64,000 nt of DNA from Aliidiomarina quisquiliarum (GCF_023922585.1 NZ_JAMFTN010000021.1:1-64000), one strand, 5' to 3'; shown: positions 1-11,167, counted from the stretch's first letter. Notes: generated from the sequence alone by a model not told the origin. Translations and numbers: made by a program.

Positions 1-107
1 AAAAACAATTGGAGATTGTCTATGGAAAGCTGCATGACTCTACTATGTAGACATGTATTTATAGTACAATCCCACTGTTTATAATGGTTTACAGCTTTAG
101 AATTTAA
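1..107. other. Non-coding AT-rich flank with an imperfect hairpin
   Basis: No gene is visible here. The stretch holds an imperfect hairpin at 33-55: CATG, then TCTAC, TAT, GTAGA, CATG. It could be the left-end palindrome of a deleted IS605-type element whose right end lies at 264-290. No transposase coding sequence joins the two, so this link is speculative. Confidence 0.3.
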
Positions 108-272
108 AATAGTTTAGATAATGACCGAGATGTTAATGCCGCACTCAACATCCTTGAAGAAGGTATTTTGGCATTAAAGGCGGCTGGGCAAGCCGTTACT
201 GCTTGTGGAGGCGTGCGTCATTCTTGGTCATACCAAGTTGCAGCCTGTGAAACAAGAAGCATCGCCCTTTAA
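108..272 (+). pseudogene. tnpB: C-terminal remnant of an IS200/IS605-family TnpB (OrfB)
   Basis: An open reading frame fragment of about 54 codons, with an in-frame stop just before it at 105-107 and a stop at 270-272. It encodes the end of a TnpB-type protein. The stretch DRDVNAALNIL is the last RuvC-like motif, with its catalytic Asp, and it is followed by an Ala-rich tail containing TACGGVR as in IS891/IS1136/IS1341-type TnpB. No start codon, RuvC-I/II motifs or zinc finger remain, so it cannot encode a working nuclease. Full-length TnpB is about 370-450 residues. No TnpA is present. It is a decayed or internally deleted insertion sequence upstream of mreB. Confidence 0.8.
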
Positions 273-290
273 GGGCGGTGAGAAGTCACC
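264..290 (+). mobile_element. Right-end (RE) hairpin of the IS200/IS605 relic
   Basis: The tnpB stop codon lies inside a near-perfect hairpin: CGCCCTT, one T, AAGGGCG (264-278). It is followed by GTGAGAAGTCACC, the typical right-end layout of IS605-type elements, where the end of tnpB, the subterminal palindrome and the cleavage site overlap. In living elements this segment is also the scaffold of the omega (reRNA) guide RNA. The exact element end is not certain; it is probably near the GTCA around 284-288. Confidence 0.6.
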
Positions 291-306
291 TAACCATAGG
301 TAAAAG

Positions 307-337
307 TTGCCTGTGGAGTTAAAACATAGCTTATAAT
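307..337 (+). promoter_or_regulatory. Candidate sigma-70 promoter for mreBCD
   Basis: A perfect -10 hexamer TATAAT at 332-337 is preceded by TTGCCT at 307-312, with a long 19-base spacer. It lies about 95 bases before mreB, after the insertion-sequence relic. It is the best match in the mreB leader, but the long spacer makes it uncertain. The rest of the leader up to 430 shows no other clear signal. Confidence 0.35.
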
Positions 338-412
338 AGCAGTTGAATTGCGTTACTTACTTGCTCGCGGGCCTTGCGCTTGTTAAAGTTAGTCGGTTTT
401 TTCAGACAATAA

Positions 413-1474
<1,062 letters not shown>

Positions 1475-1477
1475 GCT

Positions 1478-2395
1478 GTGACACCTCTTTTCCTTCGCAC
1501 TATTTCGTTACGTTTTCGATTAACGCTAGCTTTGTTGCTAGCGTTTTTTCTTGTGCTTTTAGACCACCGCTTGTCGGTTATGCAACCAACCCGTATGGTG
1601 CTGAATTCTATTGTTAGCCCAGTGCAATACCTTGCCACCATGCCAGAAGAAATATACCTGCGGCTAAGTGAAAACGTGCGTAGCCGCTTTCAAATGCGCC
1701 AAGAGCTAAGCCAACTTCGCAACGACATGCTCGACATGCAAGGTGAAATGCAGCGTTACCAATTTTTAGTGCGCGAAAACGAGCGGCTACGTAATTTACT
1801 GGCTTCAGATGCGCGGGAAGACAGTTTGCGTATGGTAGCCGAAGTAATTGCAGTAGATTCCGATTCGTATTCTCACCAAGTGGTAGTAAATAAAGGCACT
1901 GCCCACGGCGTGTTTATTGGCCAGCCAGTGCTCGACGACCAAGGTGTAGTTGGGCAAGTGTCGAGCGTGGGCTTAACCACCGCGCGTATTTTACTTATTT
2001 CCGACCAAAGCCACGCTATTCCTACCCGTTCCGAACGCAGCGGTATTCGCGTGGTGGTACAGGGGGTGGGCGACACCAGCATGTTGGAAGTAATGCACGT
2101 GCCTCATTCAACGGAATTAGAAGTAGGCGACTTATTGCTTTCTTCGGGGTTAGGCGGTGTGTTTCCAGAAGGCTACCCAGTGGCAGTGGTAAAAAGTATA
2201 GACCTAGACATAAGCGCGACCTTTGCAAAAGTAACGGCACGGCCTATTGCAAACCTAGACCGAATAAGAATGTTACTGTTGGTATGGCAAGCCAGTAGTG
2301 AACAACAACCTATTTTCAACCCTGTGCAAGCAGTGCGCGAGCGCTTTAGTAAAACTAGTTCAGAGCTAGAAGAGAGCGTTGAACATGATGATTGA
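1478..2395 (+). CDS. mreC: Rod-shape-determining protein MreC
   Basis: MreC is a bitopic inner-membrane protein that links MreB and MreD to PBP2/RodA in the elongasome. The 305-residue product begins at a GTG codon. It has a short cytoplasmic tail, one transmembrane segment at about residues 15-32, a coiled coil at about 60-110, and then the paired beta domains of the family (VIAVDSDSYSHQVVVNKG and onward). The last 11 bases overlap the start of mreD, indicating translational coupling. Only the polar C-terminal tail is poorly conserved. Confidence 0.96.
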   Translation: MTPLFLRTISLRFRLTLALLLAFFLVLLDHRLSVMQPTRMVLNSIVSPVQYLATMPEEIYLRLSENVRSRFQMRQELSQLRNDMLDMQGEMQRYQFLVRENERLRNLLASDAREDSLRMVAEVIAVDSDSYSHQVVVNKGTAHGVFIGQPVLDDQGVVGQVSSVGLTTARILLISDQSHAIPTRSERSGIRVVVQGVGDTSMLEVMHVPHSTELEVGDLLLSSGLGGVFPEGYPVAVVKSIDLDISATFAKVTARPIANLDRIRMLLLVWQASSEQQPIFNPVQAVRERFSKTSSELEESVEHDD

Positions 2396-2879
2396 ACACA
2401 GTAGTTGGACTCAGCGCGGGCTAATTCTAGCCACTTTTGTGTTGGGCTTAGTATTAGCACTGATGCCCATGAGCCTAGGCTTAGCCGCATGGCGGCCCGA
2501 CTGGCAAATACTGGTGTTGTTTTATTGGCTAATGGCTTTTCCGCACCGGGTGAGTATTGGCACAGCCTTTATATTAGGCATTGCGGTAGACGTGTTATTA
2601 GGTACCACCTTTGGTATTCATGCGGCGGCTTATTCCCTAGTGGCCTACCCAGTGGCACGCCACTACCAACGTATTCGCCACTTTTCTTTATTGCAGCAAG
2701 CGGCGTTAATGGGTTTTTTAGTGGCGGCAGAGCGCACTCTTGCCTTTACCGTAGAACATTACTTAAACAACGCCACCTTGCTAAGTAGTTATTATTGGCC
2801 AGTCCTTAGTTCGGCGCTGGTGTGGCCTTGGTTATACTTGCTGCTGAGAAAAATTCGCCGTCGGTTTCACTTGGTATGA
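2385..2879 (+). CDS. mreD: Rod-shape-determining membrane protein MreD
   Basis: A small polytopic inner-membrane protein of the elongasome with about five hydrophobic helices and few polar residues. I chose the ATG at 2385 (MMIEHSSWTQ, 164 residues). An in-frame TTG at 2379 would add only two residues. The gene overlaps the end of mreC and its stop overlaps the maf start as ATGA. The family is recognised mainly by size, hydrophobicity and position after mreC, so identity rests partly on context. Confidence 0.93.
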   Translation: MMIEHSSWTQRGLILATFVLGLVLALMPMSLGLAAWRPDWQILVLFYWLMAFPHRVSIGTAFILGIAVDVLLGTTFGIHAAAYSLVAYPVARHYQRIRHFSLLQQAALMGFLVAAERTLAFTVEHYLNNATLLSSYYWPVLSSALVWPWLYLLLRKIRRRFHLV

Positions 2880-3517
2880 CAGCGCTTACTCTTACCCTGG
2901 CTTCTGCTTCACCTCGTCGTAAAGAACTACTTGCTAGCTTACACAGTAACTTTGCTGTGTTGGCGGTGGACATTGAAGAAATACCAGCGCCCCATGAAAC
3001 CCCGCTGCACTATGTAAACCGTTTAGCCTTAGAAAAAGCCAGTGCGGGCTTAGCCAGGTTAAAGCAACGCCATGCCAACAGCTGGGTGTTAGGTGCCGAC
3101 ACTATTGTAGTAAGCGGTACTGCTATTTTGGAAAAACCCCGCAACTTCGCTGATTTTAACCGTATGATGACCCTGTTGTCGGGGCGTAGCCACGAGGTAA
3201 TAACCGCCGTGTGTTTAACCAGCCCTAAAGCTACCTTTACCGAGTGTGTGGTAACCAAAGTGAATTTTCGGCCGCTTAGCGAGTCTGACATTCACAGCTA
3301 TTGGCAAACTGGCGAACCAAAAGACAAAGCCGGTGGCTATGGTATTCAAGGTATTGCCGCGCGCTTTGTACAAAGTATTAGTGGCAGCTACAGTGCTGTG
3401 GTGGGTTTACCTTTATGCGAAACCGAGGCGCTGTTAAAGCAGGCTGGTTTTGCGTGCCCTATGGTGCAAGAAAGCGCGCCCGTATTCGCACAGAACACCC
3501 TGGCCGAGAGGAAATAA
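2876..3517 (+). CDS. maf: Maf-family nucleoside triphosphate pyrophosphatase (YhdE type)
   Basis: Maf proteins hydrolyse dTTP, UTP or modified nucleotides to the monophosphate and pyrophosphate, a house-cleaning role also linked to septum arrest. The 213-residue product shows the signature SASPRRKELL at about 9-18, the metal-binding GADTIV segment near 73 and GGYGIQG near 155. The start at 2876 overlaps the mreD stop; a longer in-frame extension upstream would read through mreD and is not needed. Position between mreD and rng matches E. coli yhdE. The C-terminal extra of about 15 residues is not conserved. Confidence 0.95.
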   Translation: MTALTLTLASASPRRKELLASLHSNFAVLAVDIEEIPAPHETPLHYVNRLALEKASAGLARLKQRHANSWVLGADTIVVSGTAILEKPRNFADFNRMMTLLSGRSHEVITAVCLTSPKATFTECVVTKVNFRPLSESDIHSYWQTGEPKDKAGGYGIQGIAARFVQSISGSYSAVVGLPLCETEALLKQAGFACPMVQESAPVFAQNTLAERK

Positions 3518-4986
3518 TGACCGCAGAAGTATTGGTGAATGTTACGCCTAGCGAAACGCGAGTAGCTATTGTTGAAAATGGCATTTTGCAAGAAATTCAT
3601 ATTGAACGTGAAGCCCGCCGAGGATTAGTGGGCAATGTGTATGTGGGCAAAGTTATTCGCGTATTGCCGGGTATGCAGGCTGCCTTTGTGGATATAGGCT
3701 TAGATAAAGCGGCTTTTTTACATGCCTCAGACATTTTTACTAAAGCACCAGCTGGCGAAGAAAGCCAGCGTGAGCACGTAGCCGTAAAAGAAATTGGCCA
3801 ACTGGTGCGCCAAGGCCAATACCTTATGGTGCAGGTGGTAAAAGACCCACTAGGCACGAAAGGAGCGCGCTTAACCACAGAAATAAGCATACCTTCTCGG
3901 TACTTAGTATTAATGCCCCGTTCAGAGCATGTGGGGGTGTCGCAGCGCATAGAAACCGAAGCTGAGCGCGATCGGCTGCGTACCATTGCCAGCGACTATT
4001 CCGACAATGACGTTGGTTTTATAGTGCGCACTGCAGCAGAAAGTGCAAGCGAAGAAGACCTCGCCCAAGACGCTAAGTTTTTACGCCGCCTCTGGGCGAA
4101 AATTCAAGAGCGTAGAAAGCTAAAAGCAAAGGGCGGCATGCTGTATGAAGACTTAAACCTAGCGGCCCGAGTGCTGCGCGACATGGTGGGCGTAACCGTT
4201 GAGCGTGTGCGGGTAGACTCTCGCCTTTCGTTTCAGCACTTAAGCGAATTTGTGGCCGAGTTCATTCCTGAATTGGTAAGCAAAGTGGAAATGTATGAGG
4301 GCGAACGGCCTATTTTCGACTTGTTTGATGTGGAAAATGAAATTCAACGGGCGCTTGATAGGCATGTAACGCTGAAGTCGGGCGGCAGTTTGATTATTGA
4401 TCAAACAGAAGCCATGACCACCATTGATATTAATACCGGCGCTTTTGTAGGCCATAGAAACTTAGCCGATACTATTTTTAATACCAATATTGAAGCTACT
4501 CAGGCTATCGCCCGGCAACTGCGGTTGCGTAATTTAGGCGGCATTATTATTGTCGACTTTATTGACATGCAAAACCAAGATCACCGCCGCCGAGTGTTAC
4601 ACAGCTTAGAGCAAGCCTTAGCCAAAGACAGGGCGCGTACTAGCGTAAGTGGTTTTACTTCGTTGGGCTTGGTAGAGCTAACCCGCAAGCGTACCCGAGA
4701 AAGTTTAGAGCATGTGCTTTCTTCCGAATGTCATGTGTGCCGTGGTCGCGGCTCAATGAAAACTGTTGAAACCGTGTGTTATGAAATAATGCGTGAAATA
4801 GTACGGGTAAATCGCGCTTACGACACAGAACAGTTTGTGGTGTATGCGTCGGCTGCGGTGGCCGAGCGCTTACTAAATGAAGAAACCCACGCCTTGGCCG
4901 AGCTAGAAGTGTTTGTAGGCAAACAAGTGAAGGTTCAAATTGAGCCTTTGTACCATCAAGAGCAGTTTGACGTGGTGATGATGTAG
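3517..4986 (+). CDS. rng: Ribonuclease G
   Basis: RNase G is an endoribonuclease of the RNase E/G family that matures the 16S rRNA 5' end and degrades some mRNAs. The start at 3517 (MTAEVLVNVT) follows an AGAGGAAA ribosome site and overlaps the maf stop by one base. The 489-residue length equals that of E. coli. Visible parts are an S1 RNA-binding domain at about 38-120, the catalytic magnesium aspartates in TTIDINTG (about 303) and DFIDMQ (about 347), and the zinc-link CHVCRGRG near 406. It lacks the long C-terminal scaffold of RNase E. It is translationally coupled to yhdP. Confidence 0.97.
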   Translation: MTAEVLVNVTPSETRVAIVENGILQEIHIEREARRGLVGNVYVGKVIRVLPGMQAAFVDIGLDKAAFLHASDIFTKAPAGEESQREHVAVKEIGQLVRQGQYLMVQVVKDPLGTKGARLTTEISIPSRYLVLMPRSEHVGVSQRIETEAERDRLRTIASDYSDNDVGFIVRTAAESASEEDLAQDAKFLRRLWAKIQERRKLKAKGGMLYEDLNLAARVLRDMVGVTVERVRVDSRLSFQHLSEFVAEFIPELVSKVEMYEGERPIFDLFDVENEIQRALDRHVTLKSGGSLIIDQTEAMTTIDINTGAFVGHRNLADTIFNTNIEATQAIARQLRLRNLGGIIIVDFIDMQNQDHRRRVLHSLEQALAKDRARTSVSGFTSLGLVELTRKRTRESLEHVLSSECHVCRGRGSMKTVETVCYEIMREIVRVNRAYDTEQFVVYASAAVAERLLNEETHALAELEVFVGKQVKVQIEPLYHQEQFDVVMM

Positions 4987-7900
4987 TGAAATTTAGGCGC
5001 GCAATTGCATATCTTATTAATAAGTTATGGCTACTGCTAGCGGTGCTGTTGGTTACTTCGGCATTGTTATTGTCGGCGGCGCGTTTTGCCTTGCCTTATT
5101 TAGACCATTACCGAACGGACATTGAGTCGTTTGTTGAGCAGCAATATGCTCAGCAAGTACGTATTGGCGCACTTAATGCTAGATGGAGTAAGCGCGGGCC
5201 AGCTTTAGTGTTAGAACGAGTTGCCTTGGTAACCGACAAAGCCTTGCCTTTTGAACTTGAAGTGGGTGAAATTCATGTGGTGCTGCGCTTTTGGCAGTCG
5301 CTGCTTGACCGCCAGCTTGTGTTTGAAGAATTTGTGCTCGACGACATTTCTGTAGAGCTGTATTTAAACCAAAAGTCTACTAGCGAACTACCTTTGTTAG
5401 ACGCCCTTGAACGGTTATTATTACAGCAACTAGAACACTTCCAAGTACGCAATAGCCGTTTGCATTTGAACACACCCGACGGCGGCCGGCGTACCATTAG
5501 TATTGAAGGTTTGCGCTGGCTAAACCGCGACGGCACTCGCCAAGCCACGGGGCGCTTTAGTGTACCCGACGTAACAACCAACCACTTGAACTTTATTGCT
5601 GAATTTGACAGTAAAAGTGAGCACGCTTTAACGGGTAGCTTATATGTGGAAGCCAGCCGCTTAGACGTTTCGCCGTGGTTAACCCAGCTAACCAATACCG
5701 CCACCATTGAGCGGGCCGAGTTTAACTTGCGGGGCTGGCTTGACTTTCAAAATGCCCAGTTTATTAGTGGCCAAGTTCACTTTGACGAAAACTATTTGGA
5801 ATGGCGTCGGGGTGACGAAGTACACTCGCTTACCACCAATGCCACCACCTGGTTGCTAACGCCGCAAGAGCAAGGCTGGCTAATGAATTCAGAGCCGTTA
5901 GAAGTTCATATTGACGGCCAAACTTGGCCCATTGCCAAAGTTGCTTGGGAATATAGTGCAGGCGGGCATCTGTGGAACTTAAATGAATTAGACATACGCG
6001 ACTTTGGCCCTATTTGGAGCTTGTTTGGCTCGCCAGGAGAAGAGGTGCGCGAGTGGTCGGCAGGTTTACAACCCTATGGCAAAGTAACCGACTTTAAAGT
6101 GCGCTTAACGCCACAGCGCGAATGGCAGTTTTATGTGGCCGCCGATGACTTGTCTTGGCAACCTTATCGGGGTGTGCCTGGAATTTCTGGTTTAGGCTTT
6201 GAGTTTTGGAGTGGTGCAGATCGCGGGCGTTTTGAAATTACGGGCAGCTCGGTGTCCTTGTCGTCGCCAAACACCTTTAGTGAAGCGCAAGACTTAGCCG
6301 AGTTGGTGTGGCTAGGCTACTGGGAGCGCGACAAATTTGGTTGGAGCTTAAGGTTGCCAAATGCGCGCTTTAGTTTACCCAAGGCCGACTTGATTCAAGA
6401 CTTTCGGCTGTCGGGTGGAAAAAATTTAGACACCCGAGTGGAATGGTCGGCAGGCAGTGTGTCGCGAGGTATGCAGGCGCTAGAAATATTGCCCTATTTG
6501 CCCCTGCAGCTGGGTGAAAAGTTGGCCACTTATTTACAAGGCGCCTTAAAAGAAGGCGAATTAAACGAATTAAATATGATTTGGCGGGGCAGCCTAGCTG
6601 ACTTTCCGTACCGGGCTGGTGAAGGAGTGTTCCAAGCGCAGGCGTCGTTAGCGCAGCTGAACTTTGAGTTTCAGCCAGATTGGTTGCCAGTAGCTGCAGA
6701 GCAGGCCACTATTTTATACAAAAACGAAACGATTCATATAAATACCGACCATGCCACCTTAGGCGAAGTAAAAGCAAGCAGGGTGCGATTACAACTGCCT
6801 GAATTGCTTTCGCCCCAGCGCTGGTTACATATTAGCGCCCAAGTTAGCGGCACCCCGACAGCCGCCCGCGAGGTGTTTCGCCATAGCCCGCTTGAAAGCT
6901 CGGTGGGTTCGGTGTTAGACCAAGTTGTGTTGGGAAAAAGTATAACGGGTGCATTACGCCTGTCGGTACCATTTTTTGCCGAGGCCGATATACAAATTGA
7001 AGGCGAGGTAAACTTACCTGAACAACCAATACATTTAGCCGCCCTTAACACTACAATTGATGATGTAGCGGGGGTGTTGTCGTTTCGAGGGTCTACAATT
7101 AAGTTCAAACCGACAACCGCTTCTTGGCAGGGCCTACCGATAGATATACAAGTAACCAGTAATATGGAAGACGAAGGTTACCAATTAAACGCTACGGTGG
7201 CCGGCGATTGGACCTTAACTCATCTTGCCGACGCCTTTCCTACAGCACCATTTCTACAAAACTTGATGGGTGAAATAACCAGCTCTGCAGACTTTGTTAT
7301 GTATTTTGAAGAAGAAGGCTTTAGCTACGACTGGAATATGCGAACCAACTTAACCTCGGTAGACAGTAAATTGCCAGCTCCTTTTAGCAAAGCGCCGGGT
7401 GAAATGTGGTTTTGGGACACCCATGTTTATGGTGATAACAAAGAGCTGTTTATTCAAAGCGGAGTAGCTAACCATGCTGTGTTCGACGGCCGCTTGGGTT
7501 TAGGCGACGAGCGTTTAAGTACTGCCCGCATACGCCTAGGCCAAATAGCGGACAGCGAGCTTCCGCACCAAGGGTTAGCGCTAAATTTAGATATTGCGCA
7601 ATTAAACATGGCCGCGTGGTTGGAAATATGGACGGGCTGGCAAAAACAAATCAGTGCGTTACCGACAGCACTAAAAGCCAATAGCCCGAGTATTTTGCGC
7701 TATGTGCCGCCGCTAGAACACATAAAGGGCATTGTCGGACAAACCGATGTATGGGGGCAAAAATTCAACTCGGTGCGTATAGACATGGGCCTGTCGGACG
7801 GTAAATGGCTTGGTGAAATAAATGCCGACCAAACACGAATGGCCATTGACTATGCCGAGCACAGCGATGCGCTACGGGTAACGGCAGACTTTTTAGAATT

Positions 7901-8891
7901 AACCAAAGTAGCTTGGCTAGACACAGAAATAGCAGCTGAAACAAAGGCCCAGCAGCGGGGCCAGGCAGCCAATAACTGGCTAAAGCAGGTACCGCCAATT
8001 GAGTTTGTGTGCCGCATTTGCCGCTACGACGGTAAAGACTTTGGCCGCGTTACCTTTGGCTTAGACCCGCGCCTTGAAGGCGAACAGCTGCGCCATTTGC
8101 GCATACTTAAAACCGGTACGCGACTAGAATTGGTAGGTGGTTGGTACGAGCAAAACGAGCGTATAAATAGCCATGTGAAAGGTAGTTTTAATAGTAAAAA
8201 CATTAGTGCACTGCTGCAAGAGTTGGGTGCAGACTCGGTGGTACGAGACTCTGAAACTCGGTTAGACTTCGACTTAACCTGGTCGGGTAATTTGCTTGAG
8301 TTTAACCGTGATTCGATTGATGGAAGTATAGAATATGCGATGGGTGCGGGGTATTTACGCGACGTAAGCGACGGTGGCGCACGCTTGTTTTCGGTACTTA
8401 GCTTAGAAAGCATAGTGCGCAAATTAACACTCGACTTCCGGGATATTTTTGCCCGTGGTATGTTTTATTCTAGCTTTACCGGCACCTTGAACATAGACGA
8501 TGGGTTAGTGGGCACCCAAAATACAGAAATGATAGGTTCGGCCGGCGACCTAACGGTAAAAGGTACCACTAACTTAGTTACCGAAGAGCTAAACTACCAG
8601 CTGTCGTATACACCAAAGGTAACGTCGAGTTTACCAATATTGCTGGCCTGGATGGTGAACCCGCCAAGTGGTTTGGCGGCATTGCTGATTGACCGTGTGT
8701 TGCATGAAGCCAAGGTTATTTCGCGCTTGCAGTACCAAATAACCGGCACCTTAAGTGCCCCGGTTATTAAAGAAATTCAGCGTGAAGCCAAAGATGTACA
8801 AATTCCAGAAGCCGAGCGCCTACAAATTGAAGAAAGGCTTGAGCCGCCCGTTACTAGTGCGCAGGAGGAAAACAATGACCCCGTACATTAG
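4986..8891 (+). CDS. yhdP: AsmA/TamB-like phospholipid transport protein YhdP
   Basis: A 1301-residue inner-membrane-anchored periplasmic protein. It starts with a GTG overlapping the rng stop. One transmembrane segment lies at about 12-35, followed by a very long beta-rich region with DUF3971 and AsmA-like C-terminal repeats. In E. coli, YhdP with TamB and YdbH carries phospholipids between the membranes, probably as a beta-groove bridge; that role is family knowledge. The end shows SLESIVRKLTLDFRD, a typical conserved AsmA-like segment. E. coli YhdP is about 1266 residues, so this is full length. The stop lies inside the next gene. Confidence 0.93.
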   Translation: MKFRRAIAYLINKLWLLLAVLLVTSALLLSAARFALPYLDHYRTDIESFVEQQYAQQVRIGALNARWSKRGPALVLERVALVTDKALPFELEVGEIHVVLRFWQSLLDRQLVFEEFVLDDISVELYLNQKSTSELPLLDALERLLLQQLEHFQVRNSRLHLNTPDGGRRTISIEGLRWLNRDGTRQATGRFSVPDVTTNHLNFIAEFDSKSEHALTGSLYVEASRLDVSPWLTQLTNTATIERAEFNLRGWLDFQNAQFISGQVHFDENYLEWRRGDEVHSLTTNATTWLLTPQEQGWLMNSEPLEVHIDGQTWPIAKVAWEYSAGGHLWNLNELDIRDFGPIWSLFGSPGEEVREWSAGLQPYGKVTDFKVRLTPQREWQFYVAADDLSWQPYRGVPGISGLGFEFWSGADRGRFEITGSSVSLSSPNTFSEAQDLAELVWLGYWERDKFGWSLRLPNARFSLPKADLIQDFRLSGGKNLDTRVEWSAGSVSRGMQALEILPYLPLQLGEKLATYLQGALKEGELNELNMIWRGSLADFPYRAGEGVFQAQASLAQLNFEFQPDWLPVAAEQATILYKNETIHINTDHATLGEVKASRVRLQLPELLSPQRWLHISAQVSGTPTAAREVFRHSPLESSVGSVLDQVVLGKSITGALRLSVPFFAEADIQIEGEVNLPEQPIHLAALNTTIDDVAGVLSFRGSTIKFKPTTASWQGLPIDIQVTSNMEDEGYQLNATVAGDWTLTHLADAFPTAPFLQNLMGEITSSADFVMYFEEEGFSYDWNMRTNLTSVDSKLPAPFSKAPGEMWFWDTHVYGDNKELFIQSGVANHAVFDGRLGLGDERLSTARIRLGQIADSELPHQGLALNLDIAQLNMAAWLEIWTGWQKQISALPTALKANSPSILRYVPPLEHIKGIVGQTDVWGQKFNSVRIDMGLSDGKWLGEINADQTRMAIDYAEHSDALRVTADFLELTKVAWLDTEIAAETKAQQRGQAANNWLKQVPPIEFVCRICRYDGKDFGRVTFGLDPRLEGEQLRHLRILKTGTRLELVGGWYEQNERINSHVKGSFNSKNISALLQELGADSVVRDSETRLDFDLTWSGNLLEFNRDSIDGSIEYAMGAGYLRDVSDGGARLFSVLSLESIVRKLTLDFRDIFARGMFYSSFTGTLNIDDGLVGTQNTEMIGSAGDLTVKGTTNLVTEELNYQLSYTPKVTSSLPILLAWMVNPPSGLAALLIDRVLHEAKVISRLQYQITGTLSAPVIKEIQREAKDVQIPEAERLQIEERLEPPVTSAQEENNDPVH

Positions 8892-9714
8892 TGTTTTGCA
8901 ACTAACCTCTGCAGCCTTATGGGCAACAAACAAAGCTGTTGTGGCAGAGCTATTTGCTTGCTTGCCGGCACAACGGCCGCAACTGGTATTAATACCTGAA
9001 GCTTTTTCGCATTTTGGCGCGGGCGAAGCGCAGCTTGGTAGGTACGCGGAAGAGTTAGGCAAGGGCGACGTACAGCGCACCATTGCCGACTTAGCCCGTA
9101 AGCATGGGGTGTGGGTGGTAGCAGGCACCATTCCTATGCGTAGCCAAAACGCCACCGACCAGCGTTATGGGGCGGCGTCGCTATTGTTTAATGACCAAGG
9201 CGAACAGGTGGCGCGCTATAACAAAATACACTTGTTCGACGCGGCCATTGCCGACAATACAAAACAGTATACTGAGTCGGCCTTTACTGCTCCGGGCCAA
9301 GAAATTGTGGTGGTTAATACACCTTTTGGCCGTTTAGGTATGGCCGTGTGTTACGATTTACGCTTTCCAGAGTTGTTTCGTGCTATGCGTAGCCAAGGCG
9401 CTGAGATAATTAGTTTGCCGTCGGCGTTTACCAAAGTAACAGGGGCGGCCCATTGGGAGCCGTTATTACGCGCCCGAGCAATTGAAAACCAAGTATATAT
9501 GCTGGCGCCCAACCAATGGGGTAAACATAACGATGGCCGAGAAACTTGGGGCCAGTCGATGATTGTTGACCCATGGGGCGAAATTATTGCGCAGCAACAG
9601 GAAGGTGTTGGGGTTATTTCAGCCGCCTTAGACTTACATAAATTACAGGCCATACGGGCAAAAATGCCGGTAGGGCAGCACAACCGATTCGAGGTAAAGT
9701 TTCTTGAGAACTGA
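8875..9714 (+). CDS. Nitrilase-superfamily amidohydrolase (Nit/omega-amidase type)
   Basis: A 279-residue carbon-nitrogen hydrolase. The catalytic triad is visible: Glu in IPEAFSHF near 41, Lys in YNKIHLFD near 116, and Cys in [10 protein letters not shown] near 157. The DLRFPELFR segment and the short length fit Nit1/Nit2, which hydrolyse deaminated glutathione or omega-amides such as alpha-ketoglutaramate. The exact substrate cannot be read from sequence. The start at 8875 is set by a strong AGGAGG at 8863-8868 and overlaps the yhdP end by 17 bases. The yhdP-nit-tldD order is common in non-enteric gammaproteobacteria. Confidence 0.9.
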   Translation: MTPYISVLQLTSAALWATNKAVVAELFACLPAQRPQLVLIPEAFSHFGAGEAQLGRYAEELGKGDVQRTIADLARKHGVWVVAGTIPMRSQNATDQRYGAASLLFNDQGEQVARYNKIHLFDAAIADNTKQYTESAFTAPGQEIVVVNTPFGRLGMAVCYDLRFPELFRAMRSQGAEIISLPSAFTKVTGAAHWEPLLRARAIENQVYMLAPNQWGKHNDGRETWGQSMIVDPWGEIIAQQQEGVGVISAALDLHKLQAIRAKMPVGQHNRFEVKFLEN

Positions 9715-11167
9715 TTACAGCATACAGCAGCAAGTAAGTGACATGTTATTAAGCCCCCATGGTTTAACCACCGAAAGTTTGCAACGTGGTTTACAGGGTA
9801 TGTATTCGGGTGCGCTCGATTATGCAGATATTTTTTTACAGCATAGTGTGAACGAAGCCTGGGCGTTAGAAGACAGCATTGTAAAAAGTGGTAGTTATTC
9901 GATTGAAGCGGGCCTTGGCGTTCGGGCTGTAACGGGCGAAAAAACCGGCTTTGCTTATGCGGACAGTATTTCTGCCCAGTCGCTTAACGACGCGGTAAGT
10001 GCTGCCCGAGGTATTACCGAAGCAGGCCAAGCGCGCAAAGTACAGGTGTTAACGCCAAGCCAATTTACGCCGCTGTATTTAACCGACGACCCGTTAACCA
10101 CCTTGTCGGAAGCAAAAAAAATAGATCTACTGCAACGCATGGACAAACATGCGCGCAAGCTTGATTCGCGCGTGTGCGAGGTGTCTGTAAGTTTAACCGG
10201 CGTATGGGAACACATGCTGGTTGCCGCCACCGACGGCACCTTAGCCAGCGATGTACGGCCTTTAGTACGGCTAAACTGCACGGTGTTGGTTGAGCAAAAT
10301 GGCCGCCGCGAGCGGGGTAGCTCTGGTGGCGGTGGCCGGGTAGATTACGAATATTTCATGCTAACTGAAGGGAATGAAAAGCCGCGGTATATTGGTATTG
10401 TTGAAGAAGCTGTACGCCAAGCCATTGTGATGCTAGACGCGCGGCCTGCCCCGGCGGGCACTTTACCTGTAGTGCTTGGTGCCGGTTGGCCAGGCGTGCT
10501 GTTACACGAAGCCGTAGGGCATGGCTTGGAAGGCGACTTTAACCGCAAAGGGGCTTCGGCTTATTCGGGCCGTATTGGTGAGCAAGTAGCAGCCAAGGGT
10601 TGTACCATTGTTGACGATGGTACTTTGGCCAACCGCCGTGGCTCGTTAAGTGTCGACGACGAAGGTACGCCTTCGGCCTATAACGTATTAATTGAAGACG
10701 GCCGTTTAGTGGGCTACATGCAAGACAAAATGAATGCACGGCTGATGGGTGTACCGGTAACTGGTAATGGCCGCCGCGAGTCGTATGCCCACTTGCCAAT
10801 GCCGCGCATGACCAATACTTATATGTTAGGTGGCGACTATCACCGCGACGAAATTATAAGCAGTGTTAAACGGGGTATTTACGCTCCACAGTTTTCCGGT
10901 GGCCAAGTTGACATTACTTCAGGGAAATTTGTATTTAGCGCTTCCGAAGCTTACTTAATTGAAAACGGTAAAATAACCACGCCGCTAAAAGGCGCAACCT
11001 TAATTGGTAACGGCCCTGAAGCTATGGCGCAAGTGTCGATGGTGGGGAACGACTTAGCCCTCGACGCGGGTATTGGTGTATGTGGTAAAAACGGCCAAAG
11101 CGTACCGGTAGGGGTAGGCCAACCTACGTTAAAAATTGACGGTATGACAATTGGCGGTACAGATTAG
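9704..11167 (+). CDS. tldD: Metalloprotease TldD
   Basis: TldD forms a heterodimer with TldE (PmbA) that degrades unfolded peptides, matures microcin B17-type peptides and processes the CcdA antitoxin in E. coli. The 487-residue product carries the zinc site [11 protein letters not shown] near 267 that defines the catalytic subunit. I chose the TTG at 9704, which follows GAGGTAAAG and overlaps the nit stop by 11 bases; it gives an N terminus aligning with E. coli TldD plus a few residues. The partner pmbA lies downstream beyond darP, on the same strand. Confidence 0.96.
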   Translation: MRTDYSIQQQVSDMLLSPHGLTTESLQRGLQGMYSGALDYADIFLQHSVNEAWALEDSIVKSGSYSIEAGLGVRAVTGEKTGFAYADSISAQSLNDAVSAARGITEAGQARKVQVLTPSQFTPLYLTDDPLTTLSEAKKIDLLQRMDKHARKLDSRVCEVSVSLTGVWEHMLVAATDGTLASDVRPLVRLNCTVLVEQNGRRERGSSGGGGRVDYEYFMLTEGNEKPRYIGIVEEAVRQAIVMLDARPAPAGTLPVVLGAGWPGVLLHEAVGHGLEGDFNRKGASAYSGRIGEQVAAKGCTIVDDGTLANRRGSLSVDDEGTPSAYNVLIEDGRLVGYMQDKMNARLMGVPVTGNGRRESYAHLPMPRMTNTYMLGGDYHRDEIISSVKRGIYAPQFSGGQVDITSGKFVFSASEAYLIENGKITTPLKGATLIGNGPEAMAQVSMVGNDLALDAGIGVCGKNGQSVPVGVGQPTLKIDGMTIGGTD

